A stretch of DNA of 64,000 nucleotides, taken from contig JAFEAE010000022.1 of NCBI GenBank assembly GCA_018266575.1, positions 62,001 through 126,000 on the forward strand, given 5' to 3'. Positions 8,101-16,514 of the stretch are shown here, in pieces (position 1 is the stretch's first letter; the number at the start of each line of letters is the position of its first letter). Source of the DNA: Bacteroidota bacterium. Lineage in GTDB: Bacteria; Bacteroidota; Bacteroidia; Chitinophagales; Chitinophagaceae. The notes beneath the pieces were generated by a model, which worked only from the letters and a program-made list of their open reading frames with translations, was not told the origin of the DNA and did not search any database. The translations under genes and the position numbers were made by a program.

Positions 8101-11100
8101 TTACTTCAAATCTTTCATAATTTCTTCAATAGCCCGGTCGAGTTGCGGGTCTCGGTCATTGATCTTGTCTTCAAAAGTATTCACTACTAAAATATCGGGC
8201 TTCACGCCATTCATTTCAATATCTTTTCCATCCAATGTATAACAACCCCACGATGGTAATCGCACAAATGAACCATCCACCAAACCTGCACCGCTGGTGA
8301 ATATGATCCAATGATATGTTTCATTCCCAACTATCTTGCCAAGCTTTAATGCTTTGAAACCCTGCGATGTCATTTCCGCATCGCTCAGGCTTTGTTCATT
8401 CGTTAATAGAATGATCGGCTTATCACTCGGCGAAAAATTACTCTGCCGTGTTAATTTTCCGCCTCTGTATTTCCATTGCAGGTAAGAACGTTGTGCGAGG
8501 AAATTCAATATTTCATCATGCACATTCCCGCCGGTGTTGTAGCGGATGTCGAGTATCAACGCATCTTTATGGGTTAACTGCTCCGTCATGCTGATGATGA
8601 ATTTATCCAGCTCATCCGTTCCCATATTTTTCATACACGCATACGCGATACGGTTATTGCTTTTTTCATCCACACGTTTTTGATTGTTGTCGATCCATTC
8701 GTCATATAAATCATCAAGCACACTTTGTTGCGGATGCAATTTTACATCAAACAATTTTCCTGCACGGCTGAATGTTAATTTCAATTCCTTGTCGCCGGAA
8801 GGTTTTGTGAAATAAAAATTCCTGTCGACTGATTTATCTACAGCAACATCATCTACTTTCACCAGTTCATCCCCTTTTACCACATCAACATCTTTCTTAT
8901 CTGCAGCCGTCCGCTGTAAAATATATTTCACTTTGTACGGATCAGTGTCCTCAAAAACAATCCCTGTTTCCATTGTACTGTTTGTCAAAGCAATTTTTTC
9001 ATCATCGCCAAAAGTGGAAAAGCCCTGGTGCGAAGAATTTAGTTCACCGAGCATGTCATTCAACAATACACGCAGGTCAGAACGGGTATTCAAATACGGA
9101 AGAAATGTTTTGTAATGATCTTTCGTTTTTACCCAATCCACTCCGTGAAAATTTTCATCATAATAATTCTCATCCAAACGCGCCCACACCTCATAAAATA
9201 TCTGGCTGAATTCTTCGGACAAATTCCTGCGGAATGTATATCCGATATTTACCGCATCAACTTTATTTCCATCGAGGTTTAATTTATTGATCGACCCGTT
9301 GAACAATACAAAATTTTTATCGCCGCCTGATTCCACATCAAAACCAAAACCATCCGTTCCGTTTATTTTCTCAGTCTTATTACTTTCGAATGGCTCAATG
9401 GTTGTTTTCCACAAAGCCGTTTTTCCCTGGTCGTGGTTACTGCTGTACAACACAAATGTTTTTTTATCTTTCTCCAAAACTGCAACCAGGTATTGCGAGC
9501 CAAATGAAGGACTAATTTGTTCAATCCGGTCCATAATTTTATTTGCATCAATTTCAACGGGGTTTAGAACCGTATCTTTCTTAGCATCTTTTTTTGCTGT
9601 ATCCTTTTTTTCTGGTTTGAACAATTCATCATATTTATCCATACGGAAGGGATCATCAAATTTCTGAAGCGGCAACCGATAAATTTTTGGTTCCTGTAAA
9701 CCGAAAGGATATGCGGGTTTCAACCGTGATGACTCAAAATAAATATAATTTCCATCGGGGCTCCATATTGGGTCTGCTTCTGTAATCCCGGTATTGGTGA
9801 GATCGATTGTTTTTCCTGTTTTTAAATTATGGATGAAAATATCCTGTTCAAAATTCCGGATCGCTGTAAAGCATACATAATTTTCATCGGGAGAAAAACC
9901 CGGTGAAGAATTCTGAAAACCCCATATCTCATCTTTCACGATCGTTTTGCTTTCGAATGTTTTCAAATCGAGCAATCGTACTTCATCCCGCCCGCTGAGG
10001 TACACTGCTTTTGTTTTTGATTTGTTGAAAGATATCAGCCTGTTGCTGCGCTTATCGTCCGTAATCCGTTTCAGCGGGGCGCTTCCGTCTGCAGCGATGG
10101 TAAATAAATTCTGAAAACCGTCAACAGTTTGTGTAAAGAGGATGGTTTTATTATCGTTCAGCCATTTTACTTCTACGGCACGTTCGCCGGAACCTTTTTT
10201 TATTTGTTCGATGAATTTACCTTCCACGTCGCTTACAAAAATTTCACCACGTGAAGTGAATGCTAATTTTTTTCCGTCCGGTGAAACATCGAAATTGACA
10301 ATGTGCCCTTTTACATCGAAATCTTTTTCTTTGGAAAGAATATCATTGCGGATGATACTTATTTTCAGCTTCTCCGCTTTTTTTGCGGCCACATCATACA
10401 CATATAACTGGTAATCTTTTTCAAAAACCACTTTGCCGCCATTTGCATTTACGATAGCGTTTTTAACAGAGCTGCTGAATGTGGTGAGCGGCGTTTTCTT
10501 TCCATTTTCAAACGTGTATAAATTATACTCGTTGTTGTATTCGTCGGAAATGAAATAGATATTCCCTTTCTTGTCGAGTGTTGCGCCGAAATCTTTTCCT
10601 ATGAAATCGGTGTAACGTTTATATTTTTTGGTAGCAGGATTGTATGACTGAATGTCCGGGTTGAACGGGCCTTTATAATGTTTGCGTTGCACCTGGTTGC
10701 TGCTTTCCCATGTATCATTAAAAAATATTTCTCCGCTTGTCGGATGCTCGAATAAATTGTGATCGTATTGAAAAAAATAATTTCCGAAAACACGAACGGG
10801 AGTTCCGCCATTGACGCCTATTTTATATCCCGAGCCGCGGCTTTCCCTCGTTGATGTGAAATAAATATATTTTGAATCCCAGCTCCATGAATTCACTTCA
10901 TCGGACGAGCTATGAAAAGTAAGTTGTTTTATTTCGCCACCGCTTACCGGCATGATGTACACATCCGCATTTCCATATTGCCTTCCTGTAAATGCGATCC
11001 ATTTTCCATCGGGTGAAACACGCGGATTTGTTTCATAACCCTGCATCGCAGTTAAGCGTGATGCATTTCCGTTTGCAATATCTGCTTTCCAAAGATCGCC

Positions 11101-11232
11101 TTCGAAAGCAAAGATCACGGTTTGCCCATCGGGAGTTAAACAAGGTTGCGACAAAAAATAAGCTTCATTGTTTTGTGCAGAAACAAAAAGAACAGAGAAA
11201 GAAAACAGCAGTTGCAACAGCAATTTTTTCAT
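8101..11232 (-). CDS. Secreted Tricorn-like S41 peptidase
   Basis: A 1043-residue exported protease. The start at 11232 is chosen because it opens a clean signal peptide (MKKLLLQLLFSFSVLFVSAQ); the frame also runs 26 codons further upstream without a signal-like start. The N-terminal two-thirds is a PD40/beta-propeller region with repeats such as SPDGKWIAFTG and SPDGNYIYFESS. A PDZ-like segment follows, then the S41 catalytic domain with LLTNEQSLSDAEM, where Ser950 is the expected nucleophile. The C-terminal block GSFVRLPSWGCYTLDGKDIE is typical of Tricorn homologues in Bacteroidota. It probably degrades peptides in the periplasm or at the cell surface. Confidence 0.92.
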   Translation of the reverse strand: MKKLLLQLLFSFSVLFVSAQNNEAYFLSQPCLTPDGQTVIFAFEGDLWKADIANGNASRLTAMQGYETNPRVSPDGKWIAFTGRQYGNADVYIMPVSGGEIKQLTFHSSSDEVNSWSWDSKYIYFTSTRESRGSGYKIGVNGGTPVRVFGNYFFQYDHNLFEHPTSGEIFFNDTWESSNQVQRKHYKGPFNPDIQSYNPATKKYKRYTDFIGKDFGATLDKKGNIYFISDEYNNEYNLYTFENGKKTPLTTFSSSVKNAIVNANGGKVVFEKDYQLYVYDVAAKKAEKLKISIIRNDILSKEKDFDVKGHIVNFDVSPDGKKLAFTSRGEIFVSDVEGKFIEQIKKGSGERAVEVKWLNDNKTILFTQTVDGFQNLFTIAADGSAPLKRITDDKRSNRLISFNKSKTKAVYLSGRDEVRLLDLKTFESKTIVKDEIWGFQNSSPGFSPDENYVCFTAIRNFEQDIFIHNLKTGKTIDLTNTGITEADPIWSPDGNYIYFESSRLKPAYPFGLQEPKIYRLPLQKFDDPFRMDKYDELFKPEKKDTAKKDAKKDTVLNPVEIDANKIMDRIEQISPSFGSQYLVAVLEKDKKTFVLYSSNHDQGKTALWKTTIEPFESNKTEKINGTDGFGFDVESGGDKNFVLFNGSINKLNLDGNKVDAVNIGYTFRRNLSEEFSQIFYEVWARLDENYYDENFHGVDWVKTKDHYKTFLPYLNTRSDLRVLLNDMLGELNSSHQGFSTFGDDEKIALTNSTMETGIVFEDTDPYKVKYILQRTAADKKDVDVVKGDELVKVDDVAVDKSVDRNFYFTKPSGDKELKLTFSRAGKLFDVKLHPQQSVLDDLYDEWIDNNQKRVDEKSNNRIAYACMKNMGTDELDKFIISMTEQLTHKDALILDIRYNTGGNVHDEILNFLAQRSYLQWKYRGGKLTRQSNFSPSDKPIILLTNEQSLSDAEMTSQGFKALKLGKIVGNETYHWIIFTSGAGLVDGSFVRLPSWGCYTLDGKDIEMNGVKPDILVVNTFEDKINDRDPQLDRAIEEIMKDLK

Positions 11233-11283
11233 GACAGGTAATTTTGGGCAATGAAGATATTTTATCCCTGCCAGAAAAAGAAA

Positions 11284-11370
11284 GTTGTTTAATGAATGGT
11301 GAATTGTCAATGGTCAGTGGTGAATGGTGAAACCTGAAACGCGAATAGTCAATCGTGAAAGGTGAATTTA
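11284..11370. repeat. GTGAAT/GTCAAT word repeat
   Basis: Runs of GTGAATGGTGAA, GTCAATGGTCAGTGG and GAATAGTCAATCGTG, matching the element at 1060-1212 but without a clear opposing arm. It lies upstream of the S41 protease gene. Confidence 0.6.
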
Positions 11371-11388
11371 TTAGTAGTAATATGCAAA

Positions 11389-11421
11389 AGACCTGGCAGG
11401 TTTTGAAAACCTGACAGGTCT
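11389..11421. repeat. 33-bp palindrome, AGACCTG family, copy 1
   Basis: AGACCTGGCAGGTTTT pairs with AAAACCTGACAGGTCT around a G centre, with one mismatch. A second, more degenerate copy lies at 16270-16302. It sits just past the leuS stop codon, in a position suited to termination. Confidence 0.75.
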
Positions 11422-11452
11422 ATACGTTGCGTCGCTGCGCCGTTGCGTGAAG

Positions 11453-14400
11453 TTATATTACCACATTGATCATCTTGTTCTTCACATAAATGATCTTTTT
11501 CGGCGATTTTCCCTCCAGCCATTTTTGCACGGTTTCGTTGGCAAGAACGATCTCTTCCACCTGCTGCTGTGTTGCATCGAGTACAATGTTCAGCTCCGCT
11601 CTTGTTTTGCCATTGATCGCGACCGGATAATTTTTGGAAGATTCCACCAGGTATTTTTCTTCCACCTTCGGATAAGCGGCATCAAGGATAGTCGTTTCAT
11701 TTCCTAACTGATGCCATAATTCTTCCGCAACATGCGGCGCATAAGGTGTTAAAATGATAAGCAGTTTTTCCAGCACTTCTTTCTTATGACATTTCAGATC
11801 ACTGAGTTCATTTACTGCGATCATAAATGCGCTTACTCCGGTGTTGAAAGAAAAACGTTCTGTATCTTCTTCAATTTTCTTAATGGTTTTGTATAATACT
11901 TTCAATTCGGCATCTGTAGCCTCACCCCCCGCCCTCTCCAAAGGAGAGGGAGCCGATGAAGTCCAAATAGGTCCTTTGATTTCATCAAAAAACAAACGCC
12001 ATAATTTTTTCAGGAACCGGTGAACGCCTTCGATGCCTTTTGTATCCCAGGGTTTGCTTTGTTCAACCGGACCGAGAAACATTTCATACATGCGGAAAGT
12101 GTCGGCACCGTATTTTTCTACCAAATCATTTGGATTAACTGTGTTGAATTTTGATTTGGACATTTTTTCAACTTCAGTGCTACAGATATAATTAGAAATA
12201 GATGATGAATGATATAAAGAACCATCTTCTAAAATAAATTCAGCATTTGCATATTCCCCATTACGCCATTTTTTAAAAGCTTCAATATCTAATTCAATAC
12301 CATCAACCATATTCACATCTACATGAAGCTGACTAAAATGTTCTGCAATATTTTCTTTTATTAAGAGAGTTATGTTTGATAGATATCCAGTTTGAATTAA
12401 ATAGACAGTGATGTGTTGTAATAAATTATTATCCCGGATTACATTTAAATAGATATTATAAGACACAAAAACATTGTTAATAACAATATCCTCACCTAAA
12501 TACTTACCATTCACATTTAATCTATAAACAAATCTTGAACTCCCCTGAATCATTCCCTGGTTCACCAATTTTTTATAGGGTTCATCGTGGCCGATGAAAC
12601 CAAGATCATGCAAGGCTTTTGTCCACATACGGCTATATAACAAATGGCCGACTGCATGTTCCGTTCCGCCGATGTACAGATCAACCTGCCCCCAGTAATC
12701 GCTTACTTTTCTCGAACAGAATTCTTTTTCATTGAAAGGATCCATGTAGCGCAGAAAATACCAGGAAGAACCTGCATATCCCGGCATTGTATTCGTTTCT
12801 AATTTTTTCTCCGTCCATGCAGGAATATTTGCAAGCGGGCCTTCACCTTCCGGTCCGGGGCTATAAGTTTTTACTTCAGGTAACAGCAACGGTAATTCAT
12901 TTTCCGGAAGCGGATAGGCAATACCGTTATCCCAAACAATAGGAAATGGTTCGCCCCAATAACGTTGACGGCTAAACGCAGCATCCCGCATTTTATAGTT
13001 CACTTTTCTTTTCCCAATTCCCAGTTCCTCTAATTTTGTAATTACAATATCAATCGCATCACGCATTACCATTCCATTCAAAAATCCGCTGTTCTCCAAC
13101 ACTGCATCCTTTGTAGGGTTAGCTTCTTCTCCGGTATAATGCTTGCCGATAATATTGGTGATGGGGATATTAAAATGCTTCGCGAATTTGAAATCGCGTT
13201 CATCGCCGCAAGGCACAGCCATGATGGCGCCGGTTCCATATCCTGCCAACACATACTCAGATATCCATATCGGGATTTCACGCTGATCAAACGGATTGAT
13301 CGCATATGCGCCGGTAAAACAACCTGTGATCTTTTTCTCTGCTTGTCGATCACGGTCGCTGCGGCTTTTAACGTAAGTAATATAGTCATCAACTGCTTGC
13401 TGTTGTTCTTCCGTTGTTATAGAAGATATTAATTCATGTTCAGGAGCGATTACCATAAAATCAACTCCGAAGATGGTATCAGGTCGTGTGGTATAAACTT
13501 TAAGTGTCAAAGCCTCACCCCCATCCCCTCTCCTCAGGGAGAGGTTGGGGGTTAGGCTGAAATCAATCTCCGCTCCAAAACTTTTACCGATCCAGTTGCT
13601 TTGCATTTCTTTCATTGCTTCACTGAATTCGATCTTCTCCAATCCTTCCAGCAAACGGTCTGCATATTCGGTGATGCGCAAATACCATTGGCGCAATTTC
13701 TTCTTTACCACCGGATAACCGCCGCGTTCACTCACTCCATTGATCACTTCATCATTTGCCAAAACAGTCCCTAATGCTTCGCACCAATTCACTTCACCAT
13801 AACCACAATATGCAAGGCGGTATTCCATCAGGATTTCCTGCTGTATTTTTTCGTTGAAGGAATTCCAGTCGGCAGACGTGAATTGTGAATCGTGAATCGT
13901 GAATGAAGATCCGGTGATTTGGAATTGGGAATTGGGAATTGGATGATTAACATTTCCTTCCTGGGTAAATATTTTTATCAGATTCTCGATTCTATCTGCT
14001 TTCTTCTCTATTCTGTTATAATAACTATTGAACAGTTGCAAAAAAATCCATTGCGTCCATTTGTAATAATGCGGGTCGCTGGTGCGCACTTCGCGGCTCC
14101 AGTCGAAACAAAACCCGATCTTATCCAGTTGCGCACGAAAATTTTTTATGTTCTGGTCCGTACTAACGGCGGGGTGTATCCCATGTTCGATGGCATATTG
14201 TTCTGCAGGCAAACCAAACGCATCATAACCCATCGGGTGCAGCACATTAAAACCTTTCAGCCTTTTATAACGCGCAAAAATATCACTGGCGATATATCCC
14301 AACGGATGACCGACATGCAATCCCGCGCCACTCGGATATGGAAACATATCCAGCACATAATATTTTGGTTTGGGCGAATCATTATTCACCTTATACACTT

Positions 14401-14458
14401 CATTCTTCTTCCATTCATTCTGCCAACGTTCTTCGATCTTTCTGAAATTATATTCCAC
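11453..14458 (-). CDS. leuS: Leucyl-tRNA synthetase with repeat-derived inserts
   Basis: Class I synthetase that charges tRNA-Leu. The HIGH motif is HVGH (48-51); the KMSKS motif is intact near residue 765 (VEKMSKSKF). The CP1 editing domain has VYTTRPDTIFG (about 321-331), and the C-terminal anticodon-binding region is complete. The protein is long (1001 residues against roughly 920-960 in related bacteria). Some of the excess is repeat-derived: residues about 171-195, encoded by GTGAAT-type and GGAATTGG-type words; residues 300-316, encoded by a GC-rich palindrome inside CP1; and residues about 834-848, encoded by another copy. An AT-rich stretch before KMSKS (VIRDNNLLQHITVYLIQTGY region) may be a further insert. 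GTG start. Confidence 0.95.
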   Translation of the reverse strand: MEYNFRKIEERWQNEWKKNEVYKVNNDSPKPKYYVLDMFPYPSGAGLHVGHPLGYIASDIFARYKRLKGFNVLHPMGYDAFGLPAEQYAIEHGIHPAVSTDQNIKNFRAQLDKIGFCFDWSREVRTSDPHYYKWTQWIFLQLFNSYYNRIEKKADRIENLIKIFTQEGNVNHPIPNSQFQITGSSFTIHDSQFTSADWNSFNEKIQQEILMEYRLAYCGYGEVNWCEALGTVLANDEVINGVSERGGYPVVKKKLRQWYLRITEYADRLLEGLEKIEFSEAMKEMQSNWIGKSFGAEIDFSLTPNLSLRRGDGGEALTLKVYTTRPDTIFGVDFMVIAPEHELISSITTEEQQQAVDDYITYVKSRSDRDRQAEKKITGCFTGAYAINPFDQREIPIWISEYVLAGYGTGAIMAVPCGDERDFKFAKHFNIPITNIIGKHYTGEEANPTKDAVLENSGFLNGMVMRDAIDIVITKLEELGIGKRKVNYKMRDAAFSRQRYWGEPFPIVWDNGIAYPLPENELPLLLPEVKTYSPGPEGEGPLANIPAWTEKKLETNTMPGYAGSSWYFLRYMDPFNEKEFCSRKVSDYWGQVDLYIGGTEHAVGHLLYSRMWTKALHDLGFIGHDEPYKKLVNQGMIQGSSRFVYRLNVNGKYLGEDIVINNVFVSYNIYLNVIRDNNLLQHITVYLIQTGYLSNITLLIKENIAEHFSQLHVDVNMVDGIELDIEAFKKWRNGEYANAEFILEDGSLYHSSSISNYICSTEVEKMSKSKFNTVNPNDLVEKYGADTFRMYEMFLGPVEQSKPWDTKGIEGVHRFLKKLWRLFFDEIKGPIWTSSAPSPLERAGGEATDAELKVLYKTIKKIEEDTERFSFNTGVSAFMIAVNELSDLKCHKKEVLEKLLIILTPYAPHVAEELWHQLGNETTILDAAYPKVEEKYLVESSKNYPVAINGKTRAELNIVLDATQQQVEEIVLANETVQKWLEGKSPKKIIYVKNKMINVVI
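11919..11960. repeat. GC-rich coding palindrome, copy 2 (C-terminal part of leuS)
   Basis: Arms CTCCCTCTCC and GGAGAGGG around TTT, followed by CGGGGGGTGAGGC on the coding strand. Translated as TSSAPSPLERAGGEAT. Same orientation and frame as the copies at 7665 and 13511. Confidence 0.8.
13511..13560. repeat. GC-rich coding palindrome, copy 3 (editing domain of leuS)
   Basis: Long palindrome on the coding strand: AGCCTAACCCCCAACCTCTC, a short centre, then GAGAGGGGATGGGGGTGAGG. Translated as SLTPNLSLRRGDGGEA between the strands GAEIDF and LTLKVYTTRPDT. Confidence 0.85.
13874..13948. repeat. Word repeats translated inside leuS
   Basis: On the plus strand, GTGAATTGTGAATCGTGAA followed by GGAATTGGGAATTGGG. 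The first word is the same family as the intergenic elements at 1060 and 11284. Read on the minus strand it encodes PNSQFQITGSSFTIHDSQFT without stops. Confidence 0.75.
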
Positions 14459-14464
14459 GATTTG

Positions 14465-14498
14465 TATTTACGATTTATGATGTACGATGTACGATTTC
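14465..14498 (-). repeat. Leader element of leuS shared with metG
   Basis: A 34-nt block on the minus strand beginning GAAATCGTACATCGTACATC ends 6 nt before the leuS GTG. The block at 33107-33140, which ends 5 nt before the metG ATG, differs at only two positions. Confidence 0.75.
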
Positions 14499-14744
14499 TG
14501 AAAAATAGCTATCAGCATTTTGCGATAAGCTTCGAGCATTTTCAAATATTAATTTTTAATTCTTAATTGCTAATTATTGCTTTTAGTTTTTTCGCTTACC
14601 GTTGCCCAACCATAAACCTCAAACCAAAAACCTTACACCTTAAATAAAAGTTGGGAAAAAGTTAAAAGCCCGGATCCTTAAAATAATGCAGTCCCAGCAT
14701 CGTTTAGAGGGCAACAAAAATACGGTTTATGCCTGTAAATCTGT

Positions 14745-14752
14745 TATTTTTG
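14745..14752 (+). promoter_or_regulatory. -7 box of the ftsX promoter
   Basis: TATTTTTG matches TAnnTTTG exactly and lies 42 nt before the ftsX ATG. No strong -33 TTTG is evident; GGTTTATG at the right distance is a weak match. Confidence 0.55.
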
Positions 14753-14794
14753 CGCATTACAAATTCTTACTAACATCCAAAATTATTGTTTATC

Positions 14795-15667
14795 ATGGCG
14801 CAACCTGGTAAAGGATATGCAAAACGCTCCACTCCCTCCTATGTAATGGCAATTATTGGTGTTTCCGTGGTTTTGTTCCTGCTCGGCATCCTCGGCTGGA
14901 TCGTTATCAATGCCAATAAACTTGGTGAATACTTCAAAGAAAATGTAGAAGTGCGTGTGTATGTGCGTGAAAATGTTTCAGCAAAAGACAGCGCCGCATT
15001 GGTAAATTATATCTCTTCACAGCCTTATACAAAATCGTACGAGTACGTAACAAAAGAGCTCGCTAAACAAAAATATTTAGCCGACGGGAATAAAGACTGG
15101 GGCGCAGTATTAGATAAAAACCCGTTGCCTGCCAGCGTTAATTTTAAGATCAGGAGCCAATATGCCACTACAGATTCATTGACAAAAATCCAGGCCGACC
15201 TTTCACAAAATATTGCAGTGAGCGATGTACAATATAACCAGTCGCTAGTTGCAAACCTTAACACGATCATCAATAAAATCTCATTGATCTTATTAATTGT
15301 TGTGGTGGTTATTTCCGTGCTTGTTATTATTCTTATTGATAATACCATCCGTCTTGCGATGTTCAGTAACCGTTTTTTAATAAAAACGATGCAAATGGTT
15401 GGAGCTACGCGATGGTTCATTGCAAAGCCAATGGACATACGTGCATTGATCAATGGCGCCATCAGCGGAATTATTGCCATTGCCGGAATTGTGGGAATTA
15501 TATTTCTTGCTGAAAGATGGCTGCCCGAAATGCGTGCCCTGCGTGATTATACGCTGTTAGGAGGATTGTTCATTGTGATCATTTTATTTGGTATCGGCAT
15601 ATCTTTTTTCAGCACACACCGCAGCGTGATCAAGTATTTGAAAATGAAGCTGGATGATCTTTATTAA
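14795..15667 (+). CDS. ftsX: Cell division protein FtsX
   Basis: Inner-membrane subunit of FtsEX, which couples division to periplasmic peptidoglycan hydrolase activation. 290 residues with the FtsX layout: an N-terminal helix (VMAIIGVSVVLFLLGILGWI), a large periplasmic loop (about 45-165), then three helices. The signature RFLIKTMQMVGATRWFI occupies the cytoplasmic loop. ATG at 14795 (MAQPGKGYAK) is preferred over an in-frame TTG three codons earlier. ftsE is not adjacent. It is followed by a DUF3098 gene and uppP, an order common in Bacteroidota. Confidence 0.93.
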   Translation: MAQPGKGYAKRSTPSYVMAIIGVSVVLFLLGILGWIVINANKLGEYFKENVEVRVYVRENVSAKDSAALVNYISSQPYTKSYEYVTKELAKQKYLADGNKDWGAVLDKNPLPASVNFKIRSQYATTDSLTKIQADLSQNIAVSDVQYNQSLVANLNTIINKISLILLIVVVVISVLVIILIDNTIRLAMFSNRFLIKTMQMVGATRWFIAKPMDIRALINGAISGIIAIAGIVGIIFLAERWLPEMRALRDYTLLGGLFIVIILFGIGISFFSTHRSVIKYLKMKLDDLY

Positions 15668-15668
15668 A

Positions 15669-15765
15669 GAAAGTCCGGAAGTTGGAAAGACGGGAAGTCC
15701 GGAAGAAAGTTTGCTGCTCTTAAAAATTCTTTCCAACTTACTGGCTTTCGGACTTTCCGACTATT
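15669..15765. repeat. Hairpin of AGTCCGGAAG words, copy 1
   Basis: The left arm (AGTCCGGAAGTTGGAAAGAC with following repeats) pairs with the right arm around TTTCCAAC, GGCTTTCGGACTTTCCGACT. The same word set forms the hairpin at 27478-27566. It starts directly after the ftsX stop codon and ends just before the DUF3098 promoter. Confidence 0.7.
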
Positions 15766-15768
15766 TCC

Positions 15769-15776
15769 TATATTTG
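15769..15776 (+). promoter_or_regulatory. -7 box before the DUF3098 gene
   Basis: TATATTTG matches TAnnTTTG and lies 17 nt before the ATG, directly after the hairpin. No clear -33 element. Confidence 0.4.
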
Positions 15777-15793
15777 CTCCTCAATTTTTCACC

Positions 15794-16060
15794 ATGGCAG
15801 AAACAAAACCTAAAAAAACAGCGTTACCAAAACCGGAACAACTTCCTTTGTTTAGCAAAGAAAATTACCGTTGGATGCTGATTGGTTTGATTGCAGTAGC
15901 ATTGGGGCTTTTCTTAATGGCTGGTGGCAAAAGCAAAGACCCGAATGTGTTTAATGCAAATGAAGTGTACAGCTTTACCAGAATAACGCTTGCACCGATT
16001 TTAATTTTAGCAGGTTTGAGCATTGAGATTTTTGCCATTTTCAAAAAATCGAAAAAATAA
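15794..16060 (+). CDS. DUF3098 family small membrane protein
   Basis: An 88-residue protein with two membrane helices (about 27-44, WMLIGLIAVALGLFLMAGG, and about 65-82, TLAPILILAGLSIEIFAIF) and a basic C-terminal tail (KKSKK). The conserved motif between the helices is KSKDPNVFNANEVYSFTRI. Its function is unknown, but the family regularly sits between ftsX and uppP, which suggests a role in cell envelope growth. The ATG start is well supported. Confidence 0.85.
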   Translation: MAETKPKKTALPKPEQLPLFSKENYRWMLIGLIAVALGLFLMAGGKSKDPNVFNANEVYSFTRITLAPILILAGLSIEIFAIFKKSKK

Positions 16061-16269
16061 GACGCTAAATAATTTTTTTGTAGGATGATATTTAAAAGCG
16101 GTGAGTTTTCTCGCTGCTTTTTTATTTGCCTGAATAGTATTGTCTGAACCTGGATTTTAAAGGATTAATGGGATTTGCAGGATTGAGAGAAATACAAAAA
16201 AATTTTGCATGATAATGCTGTTATGTAAATCTTCCATTAAATGAATTTTAAGATTGCTTGGCACTTGAA

Positions 16270-16302
16270 AGACCTGTCAGGTTTTGAAAAACTTGTCAGG
16301 TG
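16270..16302. repeat. AGACCTG palindrome, copy 2
   Basis: AGACCTGTCAGGTTTTGAAA followed by AACTTGTCAGGTG. It matches the palindrome at 11389-11421 on the left arm and is decayed on the right arm. Confidence 0.65.
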
Positions 16303-16344
16303 TTGCTGCAACTTGCTGGTTATAAACCACCGCTCAATTTATAT

Positions 16345-16410
16345 TCTACCGACGAAGTGCTTGCGACGCAACGATGCTCAACCGGAGTTACTGAAGCTGG
16401 TATTATTATT
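16345..16410 (+). repeat. TGCGACGCAASGATG family, copy D
   Basis: Core TGCGACGCAACGATG (16362-16376), preceded by ACGAAGTGCT and followed by a diverged CTGAAGCTGGTATTATT segment. It is the most diverged of the four copies. Confidence 0.65.
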
Positions 16411-16514
16411 TATTCATGAATTCGCCTCATTTACACACACGAATTATTTTTTGTATTTACCTTTTGACTTTTACCTTACTTTTACGCAACAACAAATAAT
16501 CACAAATTTTCCGC

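Larger units (their letters stand above)
14459..14794. other. Divergent gap between leuS and ftsX
   Basis: No gene was seen in these 336 bases. The left end is the leuS leader element (14465-14498). AT-rich ATTAATTTTTAATTCTTAAT words follow at about 14546-14575. The right end carries the ftsX promoter. Confidence 0.6.
16061..16514. other. Long gap between the DUF3098 gene and uppP
   Basis: No convincing gene in these 454 bases. Contents: a degenerate AGACCTG palindrome (16270-16302), a TGCGACGCAACGATG repeat copy (16362-16376) and otherwise AT-rich sequence. Short open frames here have no recognisable features. Confidence 0.6.

Noticed and set aside
14459..14498. T-box riboswitch before leuS
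   Set aside because: The shared leader is only 34 nt, shows no specifier loop or T-box sequence, and T-boxes are not typical of Bacteroidota.
13919..14566. A 215-codon plus-strand open frame opposite the leuS start
   Set aside because: It is antisense to conserved synthetase codons including the HIGH motif region.
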